Below are positions 14,724 to 23,941 of a DNA stretch of 49,396 nucleotides, piece after piece. The notes beneath the pieces are model-generated. The model saw nothing but the letters and a program-made list of their open reading frames with translations. It was not told the origin of the DNA and did no database searches. Origin of the DNA: CAZGAH01 sp964523295 (GTDB lineage Bacteria > Desulfobacterota > Desulfovibrionia > Desulfovibrionales > Desulfovibrionaceae); the NCBI GenBank assembly GCA_964523295.1, contig CAZGAH010000029.1, forward strand, positions 1 through 49,396, written 5' to 3'. Position 1 is the stretch's first letter. Each line of letters starts with the position of its first letter. A program made the translations under genes and the position numbers.

Positions 14724-17156
14724 ATGGTCTTCCGGCGGCTGCATTCCATGCTCCGCGGCGGATCCTTGCGCTGGCGGCTGGCAGTGCTGTCGCTCCTGAT
14801 CCTGCCCGGTCTGCTTTTGACCGCCTGGCTTGCCTTTCTTGCGTTGGACCATCTCTTCCCCTTTCCGGTCCGGGCCTTGTCGCCGCCGGCGGCGAGCGTG
14901 GTCGTTGACGCGCGGGGCGAGCCCTTGCGCTTTTTTCTGCCCCGCGACGGGCAATGGCGGTTTCCGATAGCCCTGAACGATGCGGCGCCGACGCTGCGCA
15001 CCGTGCTGCTGGCCTCGGAGGACCGCCTGTTCCGCTATCATGCCGGCATCAATCCCTTTTCGCTGCTTCGCGCCGCCTGGACCAATCTGCGGGCCGGGCG
15101 CGTGGTCTGCGGCGGATCCACCATTACCATGCAACTGGCCCGTCTGGCAGACCCGCGTCCGCGCACCCTCGCGTCCAAGTGCGTGGAGGCCTTCCGGGCC
15201 GTGCAACTGGAGTGGCACTACAGCAAGGACGAGCTGTTCACCTTGTATATGAACCTGACTCCCTACGGCCGCAACATCTGCGGGCTCGGCGCCGCGGCCT
15301 GGTTCTATTTCGGCAAGACCCCGGGCACGCTGTCGCTTGGCGAGGCGGCCCTGCTGGCCGTGCTGCCGCGCGCGCCGTCTCGCTATGACCCGATACGCCA
15401 GCCCGCCGCGGCCCGGGCCGCACGAGACGGCCTGCTCGATCGGCTGGCCGCGCAGGGGCTATTCAGTCCGGACGAGATCGCCGCGGCGCGCCGGCATCGC
15501 CTGCCTGGAGCCCTGCACAAGGCGCCATGGCTGGCGCCGCATTGTTGCGAGCTGGCAATGGAGCGCTCCGGCCGCAGTCCCGGCGGCGGCGAGGCGCTGC
15601 TGCGCATCCGGACCACGCTCGACGCGCGGATGCAGCGCACTGTGGAGCAGAAACTCGCCGAGCGGGCAACCTGGTTGCGTGAGCAGGGACTGGAGAACGC
15701 CGCCGTGGTGGTGATCGACGTCGCCACGCGCGAACTCAAGGCCCTTGCCGGGTCCATAGAGTATCTCGACCGCGCGCACCATGGCATGATCAACGCGGCC
15801 CTGACCCCGCGTTCGCCGGGTTCCGCGCTCAAACCGTTGCTCTACGCCAAGGCCATAGACGCCGGCCTGATCGCGCCGCAAAGCCTGTTGCTGGACCTGC
15901 CGACAGACTATGCCGGCTACGTGGCCCGGAACTTCGACGGGCAGTACCGCGGGCAGGTTACGGTCGAAGAGGCGCTGATCCACTCGCTCAACGCCCCGGC
16001 CGTGCGCCTGCTGGCAGAGCTCGGCCTGGACGCCTTCTTCAGCCTGCTCCGACGCGCTGGGCTGCGCACGCTCGCAAAGCCCCCCGGACACTACGGCCTG
16101 CCCCTGATCCTCGGCGGTTGCGAGGTTACGCTGCTCGATCTGACCAACAGCTACGCGACGCTCGCGGCCGGCGGAAAATATCGGGAGGTCCGCATCCAGG
16201 CGGATGATCCGCCACCCGGACAAGCCGAACACAACGGGGCACGATCCGGGAACCGTGCCGCGGAACTCGGCGAAACGCTGCTCTCGCCGGAGGCCTGCTA
16301 TCTCGTCGCGCAGATGCTCAGCCGGGTCGAGCGACCGGATCTGCCCCAGGCCTGGCAGCTGACCCGGGACATGCCGGCGGTGGCCTGGAAAACCGGCACC
16401 TCGTTCGGACACCGCGACGCCTGGGCCGTCGGGTTTTCCGCCCGCTACGCCATCGGCGTCTGGGCCGGCAATCTGGACGGCAAAGGCGTCAACGGCATTT
16501 CCGGCGCACGACATGCCGGTCCGCTGCTGTTCGATCTCTTCCGCGCGCTCGATCGCAGCGGTACGGACCTGCCCCGACCGGACGGCCTGGACATCGCGAC
16601 CATCGAGGTCTGCGCCGAAAGCCGGCATCTTCCCGGCCCCTTCTGTCCGGAGCTGATGACCATGGACTACCTCCCGGGCCGTACGCGCCTGCCCGTGGAT
16701 ACGCTTTTCCGGCAGGTCTTTCTGGATAGCGAGACCGGGTTGCGGCTCGAAGGCGCGTGCCTGGAACGCCGGCCGCATATCGCGACCGTAGTGCGGGAGT
16801 ATCCGGTCGAACTGGTGGCCTGGTGGCGCTCGCAAGGCCAGGTCGTGAGGGAACTGCCGCCGCTGTCGCCGCATTGCGCGGCCCTGCCCGATGCGGCTGG
16901 GCTCAAAATCGTCTCCCCCAGCAGCCGCACGCCCTATCGGATCCGGCGCGACGCCCCGGGCCAGTTCCAGCGTATCGCCCTGGTGGCCCAGGCCAGCGCG
17001 GACGCGCGCGAGCTGCAATGGTTTCAGGACGGACTGCTCGTGGCCACGGGCCAGCCGGGTGCACCGCTCTTCCTGGACCCCACGCCCGGGCGACACCGAC
17101 TGCTCGTCCAGGACGACCAGGGCCGGACGGACGCCCTGCATTTTAGTGTGGAGTGA
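14724..17156 (+). CDS. pbpC: Penicillin-binding protein 1C
   Basis: The protein has 810 residues from the ATG at 14724; an in-frame ATG at 14643 overlaps the preceding gene and is less likely. An N-terminal membrane anchor (residues 17-40) precedes a GT51 glycosyltransferase with its catalytic Glu99 (ASEDRLFRYHAG), the GGSTITMQLAR motif and the ELFTLYMNLTPYG motif. The transpeptidase domain has S367-ALK (PGSALKP), SLNAPAV and K556-TGTS. The C-terminal segment (about 700-810), with its SPSSRTPYRI start, matches the beta-rich BiPBP_C domain that distinguishes PBP1C from PBP1A/B. It polymerises and may cross-link peptidoglycan in the periplasm. The alpha-2-macroglobulin gene that often accompanies pbpC is not next to it. 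Confidence 0.9.
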   Translation: MVFRRLHSMLRGGSLRWRLAVLSLLILPGLLLTAWLAFLALDHLFPFPVRALSPPAASVVVDARGEPLRFFLPRDGQWRFPIALNDAAPTLRTVLLASEDRLFRYHAGINPFSLLRAAWTNLRAGRVVCGGSTITMQLARLADPRPRTLASKCVEAFRAVQLEWHYSKDELFTLYMNLTPYGRNICGLGAAAWFYFGKTPGTLSLGEAALLAVLPRAPSRYDPIRQPAAARAARDGLLDRLAAQGLFSPDEIAAARRHRLPGALHKAPWLAPHCCELAMERSGRSPGGGEALLRIRTTLDARMQRTVEQKLAERATWLREQGLENAAVVVIDVATRELKALAGSIEYLDRAHHGMINAALTPRSPGSALKPLLYAKAIDAGLIAPQSLLLDLPTDYAGYVARNFDGQYRGQVTVEEALIHSLNAPAVRLLAELGLDAFFSLLRRAGLRTLAKPPGHYGLPLILGGCEVTLLDLTNSYATLAAGGKYREVRIQADDPPPGQAEHNGARSGNRAAELGETLLSPEACYLVAQMLSRVERPDLPQAWQLTRDMPAVAWKTGTSFGHRDAWAVGFSARYAIGVWAGNLDGKGVNGISGARHAGPLLFDLFRALDRSGTDLPRPDGLDIATIEVCAESRHLPGPFCPELMTMDYLPGRTRLPVDTLFRQVFLDSETGLRLEGACLERRPHIATVVREYPVELVAWWRSQGQVVRELPPLSPHCAALPDAAGLKIVSPSSRTPYRIRRDAPGQFQRIALVAQASADARELQWFQDGLLVATGQPGAPLFLDPTPGRHRLLVQDDQGRTDALHFSVE

Positions 17157-17419
17157 GCCGGAAGGGGTGCTTGTGGGAAGGCGATCGGGTGACAGGTTTT
17201 CAAGGGTAGGACGCGCCAACCCGAAGTTCTATTTTTTGACGGTATTGTTTTGTGTTTATTACTTTTTTGAGGAAGTTTCGTTGCATTACTGGGTGCATGT
17301 CAGCTTTGTTCCCATAGGTCGAGAGTTATTAAACGCTTTGTGGCAGGGCGATTTTGTACAATTACATTATTTGGGGAATAAAATCACTGTAGCAAGGACA
17401 AGGGTGATGGGCTGGCTTG

Positions 17420-20400
17420 TCAATTCTTCTTAAATGTGTATGATCGTAAAATCATTATCATTCGCCATACCTCGCGCGTTTTTTCAAAAGGTAGTTGTTC
17501 TGCGTGTTTCTCCAAGATAGTTAGTGCGTGAGGGATCAGGTTGTGATCAATATCAACGAGATCGTTCAGCAGCTGCATGAGGCGTTGCAAATACGCATCA
17601 AGCTCACCAGCACCCAGAGCAAGGCAGAAAACAGGTTCAAAGATCAAAAGATACCCTCTTTCGACAAGCAGTCCATATCCGTGTTGTATCATCTTATTTT
17701 GTGTAATGCTGCGAATCGTCGATTCTACATGCGAAGACAACGCTGGATCGCTATATTTTGCAGCAATTTTCGAAGCCCAGATCAAGCTGGCGAATGCAAG
17801 TTCTTCGTTTGTTTTTAACATATTTACAAAGTCGATATTTCTTAGCAATGAAATCATCGCCTCACGGCAGGTTTCTGGTGAGACGGCGTTGCTCATTGCC
17901 AACATAAGATAGACCGTTTTTGCTTCAAGGTTGATGTCCTTAGCTTCAATTTGATTGATATATGCCTTGGAGCGGCTGTCAGGACTCCAACTTGCTGCAT
18001 TCAAGTTGTTAAAATCCAATGTGTTAATTATGGAGTCTAGGCCTTGCCTTAAGAAAGAGCCCAGACAATCACCCCCAAGGGTTAAATCGTTAAGGAATTT
18101 AGAACCTGGATGCAGTGTCCCGTCGATGTCTATAAACGTGATTGATTTGAGCGCGTTCTTGGCCTTCGCGGTTAATCCCTCTCCCTTTATGGATTCTAAA
18201 GCATAGGTCAGACCAGCCAGGGTAAAGCTTGTCGCGTTGAATGCTCGCGGCGATGCAACGTCGCAGCCATGTGATGCTTCATGCAAAAGATCCTCCAAAG
18301 GGATTCCTCGTGAGTGTGTGTTGAGAAAGGAACTGAATCCCTTGTCCGGGACTCCTCGCTGCAAGAGCAATCCCGTCAGTTGAGAGGCATGCGACCAAGA
18401 AAGTGCGAGACGCATCCAGTAAGGCCATCCGCTTGCTTCAGGTAACGAACAGATGATGTTTGAAGACCAATCCAGCAATGCCTCAAACATGTCCATTACA
18501 TCTGAGAATGCCTCGAGACAGAGTTGGCGTTCGATAAGGCCTTTAATCGTGTCATTGCCTGCGGCCTGAAAGTGGAGAACTAAACGTACGTAATGGAAGA
18601 TGAAAAGAGGGGGATTGGGCGAAGTTGACCACTCAGCAATACACTCGTCTCTATCAGCTTCGCTCATCACCTCTAATCTGCGGACAACAGCAGCTGGAAA
18701 GGAGCGCGGCAAGCCAGAAAAGCGACGAAGCGTTTCAGCTATGCCAACGTCGCTGAGGACGCGTTCTGCTGCAAGTTCGAAGGCCTCGCCGTCGGGATCG
18801 TCAGGCCTCAGCCTTAAGTAGCGCGCCAAGGCGTCCGCCGAAGGTGGAAGAATATCGTCGAGAGCGAGACCCTCTTCTCCATGAAGCTTGATGGAAAGCA
18901 GGCGGTAGCGAGTAACGCAACTATCGAGGCTCATTTTGTGCGCCTTGGAGAAGCGGGTCAATGCGACTGGTTCCTCTGCGATAGCTGAAGCGATGTCGCA
19001 CAATTGCTCCTGAGTGCGATCAAAGTCTCTGGAGTAGGCCATCAGGCATGCCACGCGTTGCATGGTGTCCGGGTAAAATACGCAAGAAATGGGAGAATTA
19101 ACTATAAGCGTTTCCCCGTCGCCAACAGGAGTGAATTTCAAGGTAACCCTCTCTCCATTTCTCGCAGGCTCAGCTTCCAGCAGAATACTCGTCCCTTTGT
19201 TGCTCGTGACTGTGGACGCAACGCCAGAAAGGGCCTTTGTGGCCTGTTCGGAGAAAGCAGAAAAGTCGAAGTCAAACGCTCCAAGGCTGAGCATTTTCCT
19301 TTGCCCCTGTTGAAAAAACTCACTCACCATCGCATGCTTCTCGACTTCTTCCCTCACCCTACCAGGAAGGCTCGTAAGAAAGGCAAGTTTTCTCCGTTTC
19401 CAATAGTTTACGATCACCTTCTGCAAATTGGCGTCAATTTCGTCTTTTAGCATTTCAGCTTCAAGAGCGCTATTACCGAAAACGAACAGCATGAGAAATT
19501 GTGCTATATCCTTGGCCAATGCAGGATTAGCAAGGAGCCTCATCTCCAAAACACCGTTGGTATACCAAGAGACATACTTGGAGCAAAGAGCAACGGGGTT
19601 CTCACTCTCCGACCCGTAAAGGTCAGCCCCGTGCGCCAGAAAAATCGCGTGGTATAACGCAGGAAAAAATTCATATCTCCTTTGCTCATCAGTTCTGGAC
19701 GGCATTTCTGAATACTGTTCAATGTATAGATTATGCATTACCCAATTAGAGCAAGCAATCTTTTCATGCGTCTCAAGGTCGCAAGACTCCCATATCTCAA
19801 ATAGACCATCGGAAAGTATTTTATTATATTGATCAATAAATAAAAACTCGCCCAACCCATCTTGAATATGGCTTAGGGGGGCGTTGATTCGTAAGCCCGG
19901 CGTCGTAGAAAAGCATGAAGAGTAATAACGGCGCAGCAAGCTGAGTTCGGGAGTCTCTTGAAGTATTCCACCTGAAATGGATGCGTTGAGAACATGATAA
20001 GAAAGCTCGCCTTCCGTCATCGGAATAAAACGAGCATTTATCGTGCGAAGATACTGCATACGCTCGAAATAGCGGTCGTCACTTATGATTGTATAATGCC
20101 GCAGAGCCCGGAGAACATCTGTGATGCAAACGATATGAGAGCCATTGGCTGCTTTGTATGAGTTTGTGAAGCGGTCGTCGCACCATATCACCGTCGAAAC
20201 GTCACACTGCACACTGAAGAGTTTTATTAAAGCGGCTGAAGCGAGGCCATTGGCTTCAACTTTATCTTCAGACTCTTGGCGTAGGCCTCGAGGGACAAAG
20301 AACTTATAGTCGTCAAGCGATATTCCATCGCTTACCCGGTCCATCAGGCCCTTTAGCCATTGTTTTACATCGCATCTCTCTTTGTTCTGGAGTGACTCGC

Positions 20401-23400
20401 GCCTAAACAATTCGTAACTCTCATTTGTAATGTACATCACAAATTCCTTGCAAGCTGCTGCGATCAATCCTGCTGTAGTGAGTAATTTTGCAGTGCTGTC
20501 TTTGCAAAGAACGTTTGTATTGCGGTTAAGTTGTGTGGAGTATGGGAGTGGTATCGCCTCTACGCCCATCGTTGAAAGCGCGTCTGCGTGCGTAACGCTG
20601 GAGATAGCGCCCATTGCGAGAAGCGAGTCGGCTAGCGCGCGACAATTACACTGAGGTTCTGAAGAAACGTCAGACGCTTGCCTCACATTTTCAGTCCAGT
20701 CGAGGGCAGTTATGGAAATCGGCAGCTTATCGCCTTTTGCAAGCACCGTTACCTTACCCTTTTCGATCAAATCCAGGAGCGTATCTGCGGCGTTCGTCCA
20801 GCTCGGCTGAATAGGCCCTGCCTCCGAGCACATATCCTGAAGACAGGCGACCAATTCTTTTGCAATGTAGAGCGGCTTGAAGAGCTGTTCGACCTCGCCC
20901 AAAATTTCAAGATGGTTAGCCAGCAACAAGGAGGAAATATCAACATGCAAACGTATATTAGAAGCTTGCATGGGTAATGCATCAAGGAGACTTAGCCCTC
21001 CGTATCGATACAGTAGTGGCGTCTTCATTTTAAACTCGTCCGTGGACGCGTTCTGTATAGGTATCAGATGGTAATATTTATAAAGCTTTTGATTTAATGA
21101 GTCCGCTGCAAAATGTATCGGGATGTCGCCTGCATTGTGTTTATCCTCCAGTTGATACGCCAGGTTGTTCCGTGCCCGCAATATCGAGCGAACGTCATCA
21201 AGCGTGGCAGGCTTAGCACCAGGGATTTCTCCCTTGACTGCTTTATCGAAGAAGGTTCTCGCGATGTTCTCCGCGTCTCTCTCGACTCCAAGCCGCTTTG
21301 AGAGTTCATAGGCATGCGCTAGAAATTCTTGCGGAACACCCTGTTGGACGGCACCAAGAAATAGCTCTTTGGCAGCCTCTTGGTCATACGGAGCAAAAAC
21401 TGAAGCCAGATATAACGACTTATCTGGGGGGATTGCATGGATTTTTTTAATTCTCTTTATTATCAACAGGGCATTTGCGACATCTCCCTTGCGCCTGTAC
21501 AGATCAGAGAGCCAAAGTGAACCATCCAGCGAGGTTGTCTTTGAAGCAATGTGCTCTGCTATCAGCAAGGCCTCGCTCATCTGTCCCGTATGAGATAAGG
21601 AGTCTGCGTAAGCTATCTTGAGATAATCAGGGATCAATTCATTGGGAAATTTGCTCTTATGCGCATCGAGAATACGCAGAACATCTTTATGTCTGCCGAG
21701 GATTACGCATGCCTGAGCAGTCATATCTACGATGGCGTCGGTCCCGATCAGCTCAATGAGCGAATCCGCATTGTCGGCAAGGAAGGCCCATTCGCTATTG
21801 CGCGCCAAGAGCAAACAAATTTCGCCGAGAAGATGTTGGGAGCGCTTCTCAGCAAGTATTGTTGTCGCTAAAGACAGCAACGATGTTATATCGTTCGATG
21901 TCTTAGCGGCCTGGAGGAGAGCGGGAAGATTCACAGGTTCAGAATGATACGCAGACGTAGGAGAGGTGCTCCCTGATCCTTGTGTGAGCATCATGAATGC
22001 CTCCCAGAGCGGCGTTTGGCCGGCCTCCTCGAAACGTGGGCGTTCACTTTGCACCAAAGCCGCAGCTTGCCCTTGCCGTCCAAGGTAGAGATACAGGTTG
22101 CTGAGACTTACGATCGTTTCCACTGTCGGCGCATCTTCGACGAGTTCTTTGAGCGGAGCAATGGACTTCTCCAGCATGTCTGTCGGCGCCAAGCCGCGAC
22201 TGCCCCCCCAGGCGATGGCTTGACCGTGCGTACGATCTTTTGCGAGGAGTTCGCGGCAATACTCTTCGGCTTCGGATATGGTGTCCGTGTTGCTGGCCAA
22301 GCAAGCCAAACGCCAGCCTTCGAGATGGCGACGTTGCTCCTGGTCCAACTCGCACGTATCCACAAGCGCTTTGAAGATCGTCGAGGCCTCGCGCAACCGT
22401 GCGCGACTCTTATCGTTGCGTCGAACGAGTATCCAGTCAATGGGTTCTGGGATCGCCATAATCTGTTTGGGCATTGCAACCGGGGAGAGCGCGCTATAAT
22501 AGCGTAAGGTGCCTTGCGCTAATCGCACGACGTAAGAATCTTTGTTAACGTCATGAGCTTGGTCGATGAGCCGAATCGCGCTTTCTATTTTTCCTTCATG
22601 CAGGCGAATATACGCGGTCAATCGTAGCGCCTCGTCCTTGTCCACCCCTTCCGTGGGCGTGCGCTCCAAAAGGGAGCTGGCCTGCTCGTAGTCGTCCATG
22701 TCCATAAGAAGAGACGCCCTGAGTAGTACTATCTTGGGGGTCGCGTCGTCGCCCAGAGAGTCCAAGGCAGCTTGAGCGCCGTTCTCTTTATAGCAAAGCA
22801 ACGCGTGCAGCAAAGAACTCCCTACGCCGGAGCGCAGTGCATCGGCCTCGACGGCCAACTTCTTGGCTCCGATAAGGTCTTTTTCGGTATTAAGGCGAAG
22901 CTGCGCCTCGATGCGAAGAAATTTAGCCTTGGTTTCCTCGTTGAGGAGGGACCATTGCTCAGCATCTTTCTTGAAGTCGAGTAGCTGCGCAAGACCGGTT
23001 CGAACTTTCCCTTTCGAATAAAGACAGATTACATCTTTAAGATATTTCAACGCCGCATCGTTGAACTTTGCTCGTATTGATGGATTGATGTCAAAAGACT
23101 GAGAAAGTACTGTTGAGGTGACATAGCTTGACGGCAGGGGAGTGACCGCAGGGCCGCAAATTAAATCTACTATCTCAGGCGACTTGCCTAAAAATCGGAA
23201 AACAATGCCACGGTGTGGGCGAAGCTTGTTCTGGATGGTACTTCCAGACCAAGCTTTAAAGTGAATTTTGTGTTTTTTCTTTAGTAGCTCAGCATAAGAT
23301 TTGATTTTATTTTGTTGGCGCGTGTTAGATAAAGAGCAAGCAACAAGAAGATAAAATGACTTTACTCCAAACTTCTTCCAATAACGCACATGTTTAAGAA

Positions 23401-23668
23401 ACTCATTTACGGCTCCGTCTATTTTATTTGTTCCAAACGATTCGTGACATTTACATTGAACGACAACATGTCCCTCAAGCTTTCGATTAGCAAGGATATC
23501 AATACCCCTTTGAGATTGCCCATTGATCCCATAGCGCTCTGCATTTTCTATGTCAGGATGTTCTTGAAGAAGTGCGCAACACATTTCTTCGAATGCTTCT
23601 GAGTCCATCTCCCAGAGTTTCACCTGATGAGATGGATTGATTGGACATAACGGTTTTTTATTCGCCAT
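17420..23668 (-). CDS. Giant 2082-residue Mrr-like nuclease / TPR / PIN-like protein
   Basis: A single gene with a good Shine-Dalgarno (GAGG, 9 bases) and no visible frameshift. Residues 20-165 look like an Mrr-type PD-(D/E)xK endonuclease: Glu25 in EAFEEMCCALLQ, then QSQRGIDILA with Asp57, then VVVQCKCH giving Gln71-x-Lys73, the D-x13-QxK arrangement of this clan. About 200-880 is helical, with TPR-like pairs (for example AKYxx/LYxxLGRQGQAAAL). About 890-1250 looks like a PIN-type RNase: a strand-Asp near 908 (LHVDISSLL), PLYIAKELVACL, and an acidic cluster near 1162 (VIWCDDRFTNSY, then CITDVL). The last 800 residues are helical and unassigned. G+C is clearly lower than the flanks. I infer a stand-alone defence or conflict protein: TPRs sense, nucleases act. 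The nuclease calls rest on motifs seen by eye. Confidence 0.75.
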   Translation of the reverse strand: MANKKPLCPINPSHQVKLWEMDSEAFEEMCCALLQEHPDIENAERYGINGQSQRGIDILANRKLEGHVVVQCKCHESFGTNKIDGAVNEFLKHVRYWKKFGVKSFYLLVACSLSNTRQQNKIKSYAELLKKKHKIHFKAWSGSTIQNKLRPHRGIVFRFLGKSPEIVDLICGPAVTPLPSSYVTSTVLSQSFDINPSIRAKFNDAALKYLKDVICLYSKGKVRTGLAQLLDFKKDAEQWSLLNEETKAKFLRIEAQLRLNTEKDLIGAKKLAVEADALRSGVGSSLLHALLCYKENGAQAALDSLGDDATPKIVLLRASLLMDMDDYEQASSLLERTPTEGVDKDEALRLTAYIRLHEGKIESAIRLIDQAHDVNKDSYVVRLAQGTLRYYSALSPVAMPKQIMAIPEPIDWILVRRNDKSRARLREASTIFKALVDTCELDQEQRRHLEGWRLACLASNTDTISEAEEYCRELLAKDRTHGQAIAWGGSRGLAPTDMLEKSIAPLKELVEDAPTVETIVSLSNLYLYLGRQGQAAALVQSERPRFEEAGQTPLWEAFMMLTQGSGSTSPTSAYHSEPVNLPALLQAAKTSNDITSLLSLATTILAEKRSQHLLGEICLLLARNSEWAFLADNADSLIELIGTDAIVDMTAQACVILGRHKDVLRILDAHKSKFPNELIPDYLKIAYADSLSHTGQMSEALLIAEHIASKTTSLDGSLWLSDLYRRKGDVANALLIIKRIKKIHAIPPDKSLYLASVFAPYDQEAAKELFLGAVQQGVPQEFLAHAYELSKRLGVERDAENIARTFFDKAVKGEIPGAKPATLDDVRSILRARNNLAYQLEDKHNAGDIPIHFAADSLNQKLYKYYHLIPIQNASTDEFKMKTPLLYRYGGLSLLDALPMQASNIRLHVDISSLLLANHLEILGEVEQLFKPLYIAKELVACLQDMCSEAGPIQPSWTNAADTLLDLIEKGKVTVLAKGDKLPISITALDWTENVRQASDVSSEPQCNCRALADSLLAMGAISSVTHADALSTMGVEAIPLPYSTQLNRNTNVLCKDSTAKLLTTAGLIAAACKEFVMYITNESYELFRRESLQNKERCDVKQWLKGLMDRVSDGISLDDYKFFVPRGLRQESEDKVEANGLASAALIKLFSVQCDVSTVIWCDDRFTNSYKAANGSHIVCITDVLRALRHYTIISDDRYFERMQYLRTINARFIPMTEGELSYHVLNASISGGILQETPELSLLRRYYSSCFSTTPGLRINAPLSHIQDGLGEFLFIDQYNKILSDGLFEIWESCDLETHEKIACSNWVMHNLYIEQYSEMPSRTDEQRRYEFFPALYHAIFLAHGADLYGSESENPVALCSKYVSWYTNGVLEMRLLANPALAKDIAQFLMLFVFGNSALEAEMLKDEIDANLQKVIVNYWKRRKLAFLTSLPGRVREEVEKHAMVSEFFQQGQRKMLSLGAFDFDFSAFSEQATKALSGVASTVTSNKGTSILLEAEPARNGERVTLKFTPVGDGETLIVNSPISCVFYPDTMQRVACLMAYSRDFDRTQEQLCDIASAIAEEPVALTRFSKAHKMSLDSCVTRYRLLSIKLHGEEGLALDDILPPSADALARYLRLRPDDPDGEAFELAAERVLSDVGIAETLRRFSGLPRSFPAAVVRRLEVMSEADRDECIAEWSTSPNPPLFIFHYVRLVLHFQAAGNDTIKGLIERQLCLEAFSDVMDMFEALLDWSSNIICSLPEASGWPYWMRLALSWSHASQLTGLLLQRGVPDKGFSSFLNTHSRGIPLEDLLHEASHGCDVASPRAFNATSFTLAGLTYALESIKGEGLTAKAKNALKSITFIDIDGTLHPGSKFLNDLTLGGDCLGSFLRQGLDSIINTLDFNNLNAASWSPDSRSKAYINQIEAKDINLEAKTVYLMLAMSNAVSPETCREAMISLLRNIDFVNMLKTNEELAFASLIWASKIAAKYSDPALSSHVESTIRSITQNKMIQHGYGLLVERGYLLIFEPVFCLALGAGELDAYLQRLMQLLNDLVDIDHNLIPHALTILEKHAEQLPFEKTREVWRMIMILRSYTFKKN

Positions 23669-23859
23669 CAGCTTTTCCTCGTTGGGCGATCTCGAAAAAA
23701 CGCGCTCAACTCGTTTCTATACTATGGGAAAACGCGAGGAACATCGCAGTCTCGTGCGCCTCCCTGCTTTCACGACACCTCCCGAACCATCATGCTGTGT
23801 CCAAAAAAATTCTAATATTTAAAGCTGTTATAAACTTTAAAACAATTCAAACTCGCTTC

Positions 23860-23902
23860 AAAAAAGGGCCAACGGGCATCAAAGGGCAAATGCCTTGGCC
23901 CT
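23860..23902 (-). terminator. Rho-independent terminator of the substrate-binding protein gene
   Basis: Read on the minus strand, a stem AGGGCCAAGGCAT pairs with ATGCCCGTTGGCCCT (a two-base bulge) around the loop TTGCCCTTTG, and is followed directly by a run of six T (forward A at 23860-23865). It lies about 40 bp after the stop codon at 23942, so it ends that transcript and separates it from the giant gene downstream. Confidence 0.85.
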
Positions 23903-23941
23903 GACGCCCTCCTCGTTTGCATGACTAACTTTACGCTACCG

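Noticed and set aside
15459..17219. Minus-strand 586-codon ORF
   Set aside because: Antisense to pbpC, which retains all glycosyltransferase and transpeptidase motifs.
17157..17419. Possible small gene or attachment site beside the giant gene
   Set aside because: No ribosome-binding site, no tRNA and no direct repeat matching the other side near 23669-23940 could be found by eye.
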